A model generated the notes under the pieces. The model ran no database searches and was not told the DNA's origin. It saw nothing but the letters and a program-made list of their open reading frames with translations. Both the position numbers and the translations under genes were made by a program. This document shows, piece after piece, positions 8,311-16,092 of a stretch of 64,000 nt of DNA (the stretch's first letter is position 1; each line of letters opens with the position of its first letter). Source of the stretch: Ruminococcus sp. UBA1394 (GTDB taxonomy: Bacteria; Bacillota; Clostridia; Oscillospirales; Ruminococcaceae); assembly GCA_002305725.1 (NCBI GenBank), contig DBQM01000015.1, forward strand, positions 15,688 to 79,687. Reading direction: 5' to 3'.

Positions 8311-9144
8311 CTATTCTCCTTTGTTTTTGTAAATCAGTATCTTAAATTCAATAGTTGTTTCGAGTGTATCTATATTGTCAAGCTTTTGCCTGTCCTCCTG
8401 CTTTGTATTGTAATAATAGGGCGTCATGGTAAACAGATTTGCTATATCCTCACGGGATTCAAGCCTTATCATTTCAGCCGGAATGTCCACAGCATCCACA
8501 AGCTTAAAGCCATCAAGGCTGTAGTCCTTGACCTGATTTTCATACGGTTTTTCGTAAATAATGCTTTTGAGTTCCCAGAGGTGTTTTCTGTCCGGAATCA
8601 CCATAAAGAAAAATCCGTCTTTTTTCAGTACACGCTTAAATTCTTCTATGCATAAAGGCGAAAATACCGACAGCAGAAGGTCGGCGCAGTTATCCCCGAC
8701 AGGAATATGAAAAACGCTTGCCGCAGCATATTCAACACCGTTTTTTCCGCTTTTTGCGGCAAAGTCAGCAGCATTCTTTGATATATCAATACCGCCGGCT
8801 GAAACTTTCTTTTCTGCAAGCGATGCAACAATCTGTTCAGTATAATATCCCTCACCGCAGCCGGCGTCAATAATTCTGAAATATTTTTCGCTGTATTTAT
8901 CTGCAAGCCTGCAAAGCTCACGGGCAAGGACGGAGTAATACCCCTTATTCAGAAAATCTCTCCTTGCCCTCACCATAAGCTTATTGTCACCAGGCAGTTT
9001 TGAATGCATTCTGTCAGAGGTCAGCAGATTCACATAACCGCTCTTTGCCCTGTCAAAGCAATGGTTTTTAGCGCAACGGTAAGTTCTTTCATCATATTCC
9101 AGCGCACCTCTGCAAACAGGACATGAAAAAACACTTTTACACAT
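8311..9144 (-). CDS. 23S rRNA (guanine-N1-)-methyltransferase, RlmA-like
   Basis: A 277-residue SAM-dependent methyltransferase. An N-terminal zinc finger (Cys8, Cys11, Cys24, His28) and the phrase RAKSGYVNLL are typical of RlmA proteins, which methylate 23S rRNA G745 or G748. The SAM motif IIDAGCGEGYY follows (about 92-102). I place the start at ATG 9144 (MCKSVFSCPVC), overlapping the upstream stop by 8 bases; an upstream GTG at 9159 has no ribosome site. Whether it is RlmA-I or RlmA-II cannot be decided. Confidence 0.85.
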   Translation of the reverse strand: MCKSVFSCPVCRGALEYDERTYRCAKNHCFDRAKSGYVNLLTSDRMHSKLPGDNKLMVRARRDFLNKGYYSVLARELCRLADKYSEKYFRIIDAGCGEGYYTEQIVASLAEKKVSAGGIDISKNAADFAAKSGKNGVEYAAASVFHIPVGDNCADLLLSVFSPLCIEEFKRVLKKDGFFFMVIPDRKHLWELKSIIYEKPYENQVKDYSLDGFKLVDAVDIPAEMIRLESREDIANLFTMTPYYYNTKQEDRQKLDNIDTLETTIEFKILIYKNKGE

Positions 9145-10591
9145 ATTCAACCGGATCACCGTTCATTTCTGACATAACAAATTCTATATTCGGGAAATCT
9201 GCTGCAAGCATTCTGCAAAGAGTCAGCATACCCGGAGTTTCGGTGTGGTAGTGACCGCAGTCGAAAACAGCTATGCCAAGTCTTTTTGCAAGCAGCCACT
9301 TGTCGTGGTGGATTTCAGAGGTAACAAATCCGTCAGCACCCATTTCAGCGGCTTTTGCAACCAGATCTCCGCCGCTGCCTGTGCTGACTGCAAGCTTTCT
9401 TATTGGCATTTCAGTATTGTTGTATCTGAGTGAGGTACAGCCTAATGCGTCCCTCAGCTTAAATGCCATTTCTCCGGGAGTATATTCCCTGTCGGTCAGA
9501 CAGAATGCACCGAATCCCAAAGGCTTTTCTCCGCCTTTTTCAACTTCAAGCAATCCTTCGGTTTTCTCAAATCCCAGCAGATTTATTATTGTATCATTCA
9601 TGCCACCCTCAGCCATATCCCATGGTGTGTGGATGCAGATTGCAGAAATACCGTTTTTCATAAGTCTGAAAGACGGCTCATCATCTCTGAGGGTTTTAAG
9701 TGGATGAAAAATCACAGGGTGATGGGAAATTACAAGTTCAGCACCGATGTCGGCAGCCTCATCTGCAACCTCAGCGGTAATATCAAGGGTCACAAGCACC
9801 TTGCTGACACGTCTTTCCCCCGAACCGACTATCAGTCCGGAGTTATCCCATGCAGACTGCGTTGAAAATGGTGCAATATTATCTATGTAGTTATATATTT
9901 CAGAAATTGTATTCATTTTACCCTCCAGAATCTGTTCAAGCTTTTTAGCAGACTTTACAAATATTTCAGCGTCTGCACTTTTTCCGGCTTTTGAAAGTCC
10001 CAAAGCAATATTACTGATTTTCTCATACTGCTTTAAAACGTACGCTCTGCCGTCCTCTGTTTCATAATCTATCTTTCCTATATTTTCTGCAATAAAACCA
10101 ATATTGAATTTATTTCCGGTGTAAACGGCGTTGATTACAGTATAAATAAACCTTTCGTGGCTCACTGCCTTTTCAGCTTTTATATCAAAACCGTTTTTAT
10201 AAAGCCAGCGTCTGAGGTGTGACGCACGGGTCATAGGCTGCAGAACAAGGTTGACGTTTCTCTTCAGCCAGTCTGCCTTTGAAAGAATCTCGCATATAGT
10301 TTCGCCGCCCATACCTGCAATTACAACATCGCTTATATTTTCAGGGTCTATATTTTCAAGTCCGTCCGATTTAACAAGCTTAATTTTATCAGTAAGGTCA
10401 TACTTTATCAGAGTCTGTTCTGCAAATTTCAGCGGACCGTCATTTATATCACCGGCAACTGCGCCTGTGCATTTTCCGTTAAGCACAAGGTATGCCGGAA
10501 GATAGGCATGGTCTGTGCCCACATCGCATACGACACCTTTTCCGGAAATGAACTCCGAACAGGCTTCAAGACGTTTATCAAGTGTTATCAT
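9137..10591 (-). CDS. Fusion: tRNA (adenine-22-N1)-methyltransferase TrmK + Nif3-like dinuclear metal protein
   Basis: One 484-codon frame joins two proteins normally encoded by neighbouring genes in Firmicutes. Residues 1-225 are TrmK (Rossmann motif VCDVGTDHAYLP at 21-32, VIAGMGGETI about 90-99), which makes m1A22 in tRNA. Residues 226-484 are a Nif3/DUF34 protein with metal-binding SHHPVIFH (289-296) and CGHYHTETPG near the end; its activity is not settled. Met226 is preceded by GGAGGG and 4 bases, so a separate Nif3 could also be made. I chose ATG 10591 (AAGGA about 10 bases upstream) over 10642, whose frame would run through a hairpin. Shares the operon with rlmA-like, rqcH and mpg. Confidence 0.88.
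   Translation of the reverse strand: MITLDKRLEACSEFISGKGVVCDVGTDHAYLPAYLVLNGKCTGAVAGDINDGPLKFAEQTLIKYDLTDKIKLVKSDGLENIDPENISDVVIAGMGGETICEILSKADWLKRNVNLVLQPMTRASHLRRWLYKNGFDIKAEKAVSHERFIYTVINAVYTGNKFNIGFIAENIGKIDYETEDGRAYVLKQYEKISNIALGLSKAGKSADAEIFVKSAKKLEQILEGKMNTISEIYNYIDNIAPFSTQSAWDNSGLIVGSGERRVSKVLVTLDITAEVADEAADIGAELVISHHPVIFHPLKTLRDDEPSFRLMKNGISAICIHTPWDMAEGGMNDTIINLLGFEKTEGLLEVEKGGEKPLGFGAFCLTDREYTPGEMAFKLRDALGCTSLRYNNTEMPIRKLAVSTGSGGDLVAKAAEMGADGFVTSEIHHDKWLLAKRLGIAVFDCGHYHTETPGMLTLCRMLAADFPNIEFVMSEMNGDPVEYV
9914..9926 (-). promoter_or_regulatory. Internal ribosome site and start for the Nif3 half
   Basis: On the minus strand GGAGGG, TAAA and ATG follow in order. This is an ideal Shine-Dalgarno and start exactly at the boundary of the two domains of the fused gene, where the Nif3 family normally begins. 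It may be a relic of two separate genes or may still be used. Confidence 0.6.
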
Positions 10592-10620
10592 ATTTAAATA
10601 ATCCTTTATAATACAGCAAC

Positions 10621-10640
10621 GGCGGACAAAAATGTCCGCC
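10621..10640 (-). terminator. Short hairpin between the DUF1858 and TrmK-Nif3 genes
   Basis: GGCGGAC and GTCCGCC form a 7-pair GC-rich stem with a 6-base loop. There is no T-run on either strand, so it may only weaken read-through or stabilise the mRNA. Confidence 0.35.
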
Positions 10641-10647
10641 ACGCAAA

Positions 10648-10854
10648 TTATTTTTCAGCAAAATATTTATTCAGCTTTTCAACCAGTTCATCAGCGTCAG
10701 TACCATGAACTTCGCAAGCTTCCGCAATTGTTTCTCCTCTTGACGCAGGACAGCCTAAACAGTGCATACCCATTTCAAGGAAAAACGGGGCAACATCAAA
10801 ATCCTTGTCAAGAATATCACCGATAATTGTATTCTTATTTACCTGATAATCCAT
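10648..10854 (-). CDS. DUF1858 domain protein
   Basis: A 68-residue protein matching the DUF1858 family: an opening like VNKNTIIGDILDKDFDVAPFFLEMG, then the pair Cys32-x2-Cys35 in HCLGCPAS, and a helical end. Such proteins are small cytosolic putative redox or disulfide proteins, often near hybrid-cluster proteins; the function is unknown. GGAGG stands 7 bases before the ATG. It is first in the TrmK-Nif3 to Mpg run. Confidence 0.88.
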   Translation of the reverse strand: MDYQVNKNTIIGDILDKDFDVAPFFLEMGMHCLGCPASRGETIAEACEVHGTDADELVEKLNKYFAEK

Positions 10855-10904
10855 ATTTTAACCTCCATAAATAGTTTTCACAGTAGTTATATTTTTATAC
10901 AATC

Positions 10905-10935
10905 CAAAATAAAAATGCAGCCTATGCGGCTGCAT
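10905..10935 (-). terminator. Rho-independent terminator after the zinc-ribbon gene
   Basis: Read on minus, ATGCAGCC and GGCTGCAT (10915-10935) form an 8-pair stem with a loop of about 5 bases, followed by TTTTATTTTGG. It ends the zinc-ribbon transcript 18 bases after its stop. Confidence 0.8.
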
Positions 10936-10952
10936 TATACAGGAATCTGAAA

Positions 10953-11231
10953 TTAAGCTTCTTCCTTCATTTTTGCGAAACACTCGCTGCAGTATACCGC
11001 ACGGTCTTCTCTTGGTTTGAAAGGAACTTTTGCCTCTCCGCCGCATGATGCACAGGTTGCTGTGAACATTTCTCTTTCAGCCTTTGAAGAGTTCTTTCTT
11101 GCATCTCTGCATGGCTTGCATCTCTGAGGTTCATTTACGAAACCTTTTTCTGCATAAAATTCCTGTTCACCAGCAGTAAACACAAATTCGTTACCGCATT
11201 CCTTACATACCAATGTCTTATCTTCGTACAT
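10953..11231 (-). CDS. Double zinc-ribbon protein
   Basis: A 92-residue soluble protein with two CxxC...CxxC zinc ribbons: Cys9, Cys12, Cys38 and Cys41, then Cys60, Cys63, Cys81 and Cys84. The spacing and the phrase NEPQRCKPCRDARK match the bacterial probable zinc-ribbon family seen widely in Clostridia; no biochemical role is established. It is a single-gene transcription unit: a terminator follows, and upstream lies a structured RNA with a strong promoter. The ribosome site is GAGG, 10 bases before the ATG. Confidence 0.88.
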   Translation of the reverse strand: MYEDKTLVCKECGNEFVFTAGEQEFYAEKGFVNEPQRCKPCRDARKNSSKAEREMFTATCASCGGEAKVPFKPREDRAVYCSECFAKMKEEA

Positions 11232-11240
11232 TTCTTTTAC

Positions 11241-11450
11241 CTCGCTTGTAGTTTTTTAGACCCCGGACGGATTCTCACCGACACCTTTGTAAAACAACGC
11301 TCTGGAATTAAGCTACCCGGTCTCATTTTTAATAGAATTAAAAACTGCCTTGACCAACAATCATACCAAGCGACCGTAACTAAAAACTCAGATCGTTTTG
11401 CCGATGAAAAAATAAGATCCGGCATACGTTAAAGGAATGCAAAAGATTTT
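11241..11450 (-). ncRNA. Candidate structured RNA, about 210 nt
   Basis: The 421-base gap between the zinc-ribbon and fumarase genes holds no credible protein gene. About 210 bases of it have balanced composition amid AT-rich flanks. Possible pairings on minus: GCCG with CGGC (11421 to 11398 region), GGATC with GATCT, AGACC with GGTCT joining the two ends of the 3' half, and CGGTGAG/CCGTCCGGGG-like GC-rich stretches. A TTGACA-17-TATTAT promoter lies upstream. There is no terminator before the zinc-ribbon ATG, so it could be a long leader or a processed RNA. From memory and unchecked, the raiA RNA of Clostridia is of similar size. Confidence 0.55.
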
Positions 11451-11534
11451 ATTACAACCAGGCTTTTTATTATTTTCGATAAAAACAGATTTATTCTATA
11501 TAATATTACAAAAATTTATTTATGTAATATATTA

Positions 11535-11563
11535 ATAATATACGAAAAATTAATTTTTGTCAA
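11535..11563 (-). promoter_or_regulatory. Strong promoter for the structured RNA / zinc-ribbon transcript
   Basis: TTGACA (11558-11563), a 17-base spacer and TATTAT (11535-11540) on the minus strand, in a very AT-rich context. Predicted start of transcription is near 11528, about 300 bases upstream of the zinc-ribbon ATG, so the transcript contains the whole structured region. Confidence 0.75.
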
Positions 11564-11652
11564 GTATTTTTTTCAAAAAACTAACAATATTTTTGAAACT
11601 GTCATTTTCTACATAACAAGCCTGTTTTATTTGTTATATTTTAACTATAAAC

Positions 11653-12210
11653 TCACGCACAGGAATACTCCTGTCTTCCCTGTGAGAAAATATCGCCGCC
11701 GGAACAATCGTCCGCAACAATAAGAGGAAAGTCCTCGATATAAAGGCGCTTTACTGACTCGCAGCCCAGATCCTCAAACGCAATTACCTCACACTTTTTT
11801 ATACAGTGTGCTGCAAGCGCTCCGGCACCGCCGACAGCACAGAGATAAACAGCCTTGTTTCTGACAACTGCATCCCTTACTTCCTTGCTGCGCTCGCCTT
11901 TGCCTATCATAGCGCACAAGCCCATATCAAGCAGTTCCGGTGCAAATTTATCCATTCTGCCCGAAGTTGTCGGACCGCATGAGCCTATCGGCTTTCCTTC
12001 CGGCGCAGGAGTAGGACCGGCATAGTAGATAACAGCACCGTCCATCTCAAACGGAAGTTCTTTTCCTTCGTCGATCAGCGCCTTTATTCTCTTATGGGCA
12101 GCGTCTCTTGATGTGTAGACAGTACCCGAAAGAAAAATTTTATCTCCCGCTTTAAGCTTTGGTGTATATTCTCTGAGCTCATCAGTTCTGATTTTTATTG
12201 CCTCTGACAT
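11653..12210 (-). CDS. Class I fumarate hydratase, beta subunit (C-terminal domain)
   Basis: A 185-residue protein matching the C-terminal half of iron-sulfur fumarases and the beta subunit of L-tartrate dehydratases. Motifs: SRDAAHKR (34-41), YYAGPTPAP (62-70), CGPTTSGRMD (78-87) and IGKGE (102-106). With an alpha subunit carrying a 4Fe-4S cluster it interconverts fumarate and malate. The alpha-subunit gene normally lies just upstream; here the upstream neighbour is a DivIVA-like gene, so alpha must be elsewhere. Probably co-transcribed with that gene (48-base gap). Tartrate dehydratase activity cannot be excluded. Confidence 0.85.
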   Translation of the reverse strand: MSEAIKIRTDELREYTPKLKAGDKIFLSGTVYTSRDAAHKRIKALIDEGKELPFEMDGAVIYYAGPTPAPEGKPIGSCGPTTSGRMDKFAPELLDMGLCAMIGKGERSKEVRDAVVRNKAVYLCAVGGAGALAAHCIKKCEVIAFEDLGCESVKRLYIEDFPLIVADDCSGGDIFSQGRQEYSCA

Positions 12211-12258
12211 TCAAACCATATCCTTTACAGTTATTTCAAACCTAATTACATATGTAAA

Positions 12259-13650
12259 TTACAAATCCTTTTCAGCCTCAGCCGCAAGCTTTGCGAGGTC
12301 GCCAAGATCAAATCCGAGTGACGGATTCTTTTTCGGCGGTACAGTCTCATCATCTTCGTCCTTGACAGGATCAATTGCAAATGAACTTAAAATATCATCT
12401 ATTTCATCATCATTGTTCCTGCCGGAAATTTCCTGTACATAAGGTTCTTCTTCCTCATATGTAACCTCCTCAGCAGGCTGTTCTGCCGGACTTTCATCCT
12501 CAAAATCTGGCATTGAAATATACGGCGAATTATCGTAATTATAATCGTCCTCGTCATCATCATTATCTTCATGATAAGCATTAACTTCCGGAATTTCTTC
12601 ACTTACTTCCGGAACAGATATTTCCGGAACAGAATATGAAACGGATTCAGCCTCTTTTTCCGCCTCGTTCATGACTGTATTGTTATCAATAAAGCTTTCA
12701 ACATTTTCTGAAATAGATTTTCTGGCTGTTTCAATTTCGCTGTTGAGCTTTCTGGACGCAGCATCAATATTTTCCACAGCGTCAGCAAATTTCCTGCTGA
12801 GTGTTTCAATTTCTGTTCTGAAAATTGATTTAAGTTTATCAGCGGCAGCAGTTGCAGTTTCGGCATTCTTTCGTGCGTCTTCCTCCATAATTGCTGCTTT
12901 TCCTACAGCTTCTGCATTTATTCTGTCGGACTTTTCCTTTGCCTCGCCGAGAATCTTATCAGATTCTGCCTGTGCATCTCTTACAAGCTTATCCGCAGCC
13001 ATTCTTGCCTCAACAACAATTTTCTTTGCGGTTGCCTGTGCCTCTGAAAAGAGCGCACCCATATCAAAATCACCGCTGAAACTGCTGTCATCCGTCTGAA
13101 GACGCAGTTCATTATTGTCAAGAGTCAGCTGTTCAATTTTCTTAGCCTTTTCTGAAATATCAGAAGTAAGCTTTGTCATTTCGCCGGACATCTCTGAAAT
13201 CTGGCTTTTTGCATTCTCAAGCTGCATTTTGAGGTCGCTGATCTCATTTTCAAATTCAGAGGTATCAACCGGCTGAATCTCTCCCACAGCTGCTGCAGGA
13301 GCATTCTGAGCTGCCTCAAGCTGGTATTTCAGTGATTCTATCTCATTTTTCAGATTGCTGTTTTCCTCGGAAATAGCGTCTTTTTCATTCTGCAGTTCCA
13401 TTTTAGCAGAATCTGCATCAGTTCTCACTTCTGAAAGCTTGATTTCAGTTTCCGAAAGTCTTTCCCTTAATCTTTCAACTTCATTTTTATAGTTGTCAAG
13501 CTCGCTTACGTCAGACTGAACTGCTTTTGCCTGTTCAAGCTCACTCTTTAATGAGTCAATTTTTGCGTTAAGTTCGTCAACATAAGTCAGGACATCTTCC
13601 TTATTAAATCCACCGACCTTTGCGGTTCTGAGTATTGCTGAATTTTTCAT
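12259..13650 (-). CDS. DivIVA-like coiled-coil protein
   Basis: A 463-residue cytoplasmic protein. The N-terminus (VGGFNKEDVLTYVDELNAKI, about 12-31) matches the DivIVA/GpsB lipid-binding start. A long coiled coil covers about 25-180 and another about 200-320, with Ala/Lys/Glu-rich heptads. The last 120 residues are acidic and disordered (runs such as DNDDDEDDYNYD). Such proteins mark curved membrane or septa. It follows ftsZ, fitting a division role, but the terminator after ftsZ and its own promoter separate the two. Confidence 0.8.
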   Translation of the reverse strand: MKNSAILRTAKVGGFNKEDVLTYVDELNAKIDSLKSELEQAKAVQSDVSELDNYKNEVERLRERLSETEIKLSEVRTDADSAKMELQNEKDAISEENSNLKNEIESLKYQLEAAQNAPAAAVGEIQPVDTSEFENEISDLKMQLENAKSQISEMSGEMTKLTSDISEKAKKIEQLTLDNNELRLQTDDSSFSGDFDMGALFSEAQATAKKIVVEARMAADKLVRDAQAESDKILGEAKEKSDRINAEAVGKAAIMEEDARKNAETATAAADKLKSIFRTEIETLSRKFADAVENIDAASRKLNSEIETARKSISENVESFIDNNTVMNEAEKEAESVSYSVPEISVPEVSEEIPEVNAYHEDNDDDEDDYNYDNSPYISMPDFEDESPAEQPAEEVTYEEEEPYVQEISGRNNDDEIDDILSSFAIDPVKDEDDETVPPKKNPSLGFDLGDLAKLAAEAEKDL

Positions 13651-13704
13651 GGTAACACTCCTGTCTGAATAATTTCATAAATTAACTAACATTTATATAT
13701 AGTT

Positions 13705-13733
13705 ATTATATCACATTTAAAACCAGATTTCAA
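13705..13733 (-). promoter_or_regulatory. Promoter for the DivIVA-like gene
   Basis: TTGAAA (13728-13733), a 17-base spacer and TATAAT (13705-13710) on minus, located after the ftsZ terminator and about 55 bases before the start of the DivIVA-like gene. Confidence 0.7.
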
Positions 13734-13770
13734 TATCTTTATTGTACAATTTGCGAATTTTTTCAAAAAA

Positions 13771-13800
13771 GTAAAAATGCAGCCAGATAGCTGACTGCAT
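13771..13800 (-). terminator. Terminator after ftsZ
   Basis: On minus, ATGCAGTCAGCT and GGCTGCAT (13777-13800) form a stem with minor mismatches, followed by TTTTACTTTTTT. It lies 8 bases after the ftsZ stop. Confidence 0.75.
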
Positions 13801-13807
13801 ATCAATT

Positions 13808-14893
13808 TTATTTTTCAAGCATTCTGAGGATTTCGTCAAGGTCATCATCAGAAGTATCTTTCTTATCTCCCGGATTGTCAATAAGCGGATTATCAATCGG
13901 AATAACATCTTCATCTGAATCAGCTGTTGACACATCATCGCCGTAACCGGCAGCAATTACAGTAATAGTCATTTCATCGTTCATATCTTCCTTGAACGCT
14001 GTACCAAAAATAAATTCAACATCTTCAGCAGCAGTATCTGTAATCATCTTTGTTGCTGTATCAACATCAGACGCCATAATATCCTCTGACATTGTAATAT
14101 TAATAAGCAGACGTCTTGCACCGGAAATTGATGTTTCAAGCAGCGGGCTGGAAATAACAGCCTTTGCTGCCTCGGCAGCCTTATCTTTGCCTGAGCCGTG
14201 TCCGATAGCCATATGAGCATAGCCTGCGCCCTTCATGATTGTGGATACATCTGCGAAGTCGAGGTTTATGTATCCGTCCTCTGTAATAAGGTCTGAGATG
14301 CTCTTTACACCTGTTTTGAGTATATCATCTGCAAGCGCAAATGATTCAAGCATTGTAGGCTGCTTTTCAAGACCGTCAAGAAGTCTTTCGTTAGGGATAA
14401 CGATAAGTGAGTCAACATACTTTTTCAGTTCCTCAATACCTCTTTCAGCCTGCTGCATTTTCTGCTCTCTTTCAAAAGCAAACGGCTTTGTTACAACTGC
14501 AACAGTCAGAAGTCCCATTTCCTGAGCAATTTCTGCTACAACCGGAGCAGCACCTGTACCTGTTCCGCCGCCCATGCCGGCAGTAATAAATACCATGTCT
14601 GCGCCCTTGAGAGATGCTTCAATCTCATCTCTGTTTTCTTCAGCTGAACGCTCACCGACCTCTGGTCTGTTTCCTGCGCCTCTGCCCTTTGTAAGCTTTG
14701 CACCGATCTGAATCTTTGTTGTAGCCTTTGATCTGTTAAGCGCCTTTGCGTCGGTGTTAACAGCAATATATTCAATATCCTTTACACCGGCATCAACCAT
14801 ACAGTTCAGAGCATTTCCGCCGCCGCCTCCGACACCGATTACCTTAATACTAACCTGCGGATCGAAAGCCTCTTCAAAATTGAAGTCTGTCAT
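13808..14893 (-). CDS. ftsZ: Cell division protein FtsZ
   Basis: The tubulin-like GTPase that forms the division ring; 361 residues. It shows VGGGGGNALN (21-30), the tubulin signature GGGTGTG (108-114) and the C-terminal tail DLDEILRMLEK (end) that binds partners such as FtsA or SepF. The linker before the tail is short and acidic. AGGAGG lies about 9 bases before the ATG. No ftsA gene precedes it. It has its own candidate promoter in the 161-base gap after ftsQ and its own terminator, so it can be expressed apart from the mur genes. Confidence 0.98.
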   Translation of the reverse strand: MTDFNFEEAFDPQVSIKVIGVGGGGGNALNCMVDAGVKDIEYIAVNTDAKALNRSKATTKIQIGAKLTKGRGAGNRPEVGERSAEENRDEIEASLKGADMVFITAGMGGGTGTGAAPVVAEIAQEMGLLTVAVVTKPFAFEREQKMQQAERGIEELKKYVDSLIVIPNERLLDGLEKQPTMLESFALADDILKTGVKSISDLITEDGYINLDFADVSTIMKGAGYAHMAIGHGSGKDKAAEAAKAVISSPLLETSISGARRLLINITMSEDIMASDVDTATKMITDTAAEDVEFIFGTAFKEDMNDEMTITVIAAGYGDDVSTADSDEDVIPIDNPLIDNPGDKKDTSDDDLDEILRMLEK

Positions 14894-14969
14894 TTACAAT
14901 TCCTCCTAAATTTATTTCATTCCCTGAAAAATCAAGTTGTAATTTCTGATATAAACAATACATATTATT

Positions 14970-14998
14970 ATATTATCATACTTTACAGAATATTTCAA
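14970..14998 (-). promoter_or_regulatory. Candidate promoter for ftsZ
   Basis: TTGAAA (14993-14998) with a 17-base spacer and TAATAT (14970-14975) on minus. The -10 region is a run of overlapping AT hexamers, so the exact element is uncertain. Confidence 0.45.
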
Positions 14999-15054
14999 GT
15001 CATATTTTAATTTTTTTTGATTTTATTTCATACTTTTTTGATCTGATGCTTTCA

Positions 15055-16077
15055 CTATTCGTAGTACTCATCATTTTCGTAATATTCATCCTCAGAATAT
15101 TCGTCCTCATAATAGTTTTCATCGGAGTATTCATCTTCATAATATCCGTCTTCATAATAATCGTCTTCTGAGTACTCCTCCTCCGAATATCCGTCATCAG
15201 CAGGAATTTCTTCTGCCGGCTCTGCAGTTTCAGTCATTTCTGTTGAAGGCATATCTTCCTCTTTTATCGGTATCCTGTTGCTGTTTTCAGATTTTTCCTT
15301 ATCATCTTTATCACGGAAAGATATCTGATTTGAGCCGACCATTTTCATAGTACCTTTTTTGTCATCACTTATTTCATCAAGAACAGTTCCGGCAAGATTA
15401 AGCTTATATGAAATATCATTTGAATTTCCCATTTCAAAGGTTATGCGGTTTTCGTAATCGACGGTTATATCATATTTATCGGTCATATCAACTGATGTTA
15501 TCTTATGTTTTTCTTCATTACCCGAAATTTCAAGGAACTCAGCTGCTATACTGTTTTTCTGCTCATCAGCCGACTGAAGATATGTACCCGGAGTTTCATT
15601 CATCGGTTCAAACCCCTTTATAATCAGCAGCTGCTCAGACATTTCCTTTACCTTGTCAAGTATCTTTCCCTTTGCTGAAACAATAAGGAAACCGTCCTCA
15701 CATTCCACATAGGCAGTTGAAACGCATCTTGAAACGTTGATAACAAGCGTTCCCGGGTATTGTTTGTCAATATCAGCACTTTCAATGTAAATCATGCTTG
15801 CAAGTATATTATCTGATGCCTTTTTTGAATCAAGTCTTACAAGATTATCACCGTTACTGATTCCGGACACATTAATGATATCCTCGCTTTTATAATCAAC
15901 GTCGCCCTTTACAACTATTTTTTTTATATTAAAAAGAAGTGTGACTGAAAGAAGAACGCCTATTCCTATAACCATCAGAAATATAAGGAATAAATAAAGG
16001 GACGTATGACGTCGGCGTCTTCTTTTGCGTTTTCTGTTTTGCTCTCTCTTTACGTTTGTTTTTACAACATCTCTCAT
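15055..16077 (-). CDS. ftsQ: FtsQ/DivIB-type division protein with acidic tyrosine-rich tail
   Basis: A 340-residue bitopic protein of the divisome. A very basic start (RKRKRRRRRH) precedes one membrane segment (about 27-51). An extracytoplasmic POTRA domain (about 52-120) and the FtsQ/DivIB beta domain follow. The last 43 residues (298-340) are a low-complexity tail in which 36 are Tyr, Asp or Glu, encoded by imperfect short DNA repeats. Position after murA is normal for Clostridia. The tail is the unusual part. Confidence 0.88.
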   Translation of the reverse strand: MRDVVKTNVKREQNRKRKRRRRRHTSLYLFLIFLMVIGIGVLLSVTLLFNIKKIVVKGDVDYKSEDIINVSGISNGDNLVRLDSKKASDNILASMIYIESADIDKQYPGTLVINVSRCVSTAYVECEDGFLIVSAKGKILDKVKEMSEQLLIIKGFEPMNETPGTYLQSADEQKNSIAAEFLEISGNEEKHKITSVDMTDKYDITVDYENRITFEMGNSNDISYKLNLAGTVLDEISDDKKGTMKMVGSNQISFRDKDDKEKSENSNRIPIKEEDMPSTEMTETAEPAEEIPADDGYSEEEYSEDDYYEDGYYEDEYSDENYYEDEYSEDEYYENDEYYE

Positions 16078-16092
16078 TGTTATCTTCCTTTG

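Noticed and set aside
11237..11425. 62-codon frame on minus before the zinc-ribbon gene
   Set aside because: No ribosome site and no family; the region is better explained as structured RNA.
14235..14525. Open frames on plus opposite ftsZ and the DivIVA-like gene
   Set aside because: Shadows of conserved genes with Ser-rich composition from complementary codons.
15055..15200. Possible CRISPR-like or satellite repeat
   Set aside because: The short repeats are codons of an acidic Tyr-rich tail in frame with ftsQ; there are no spacers.
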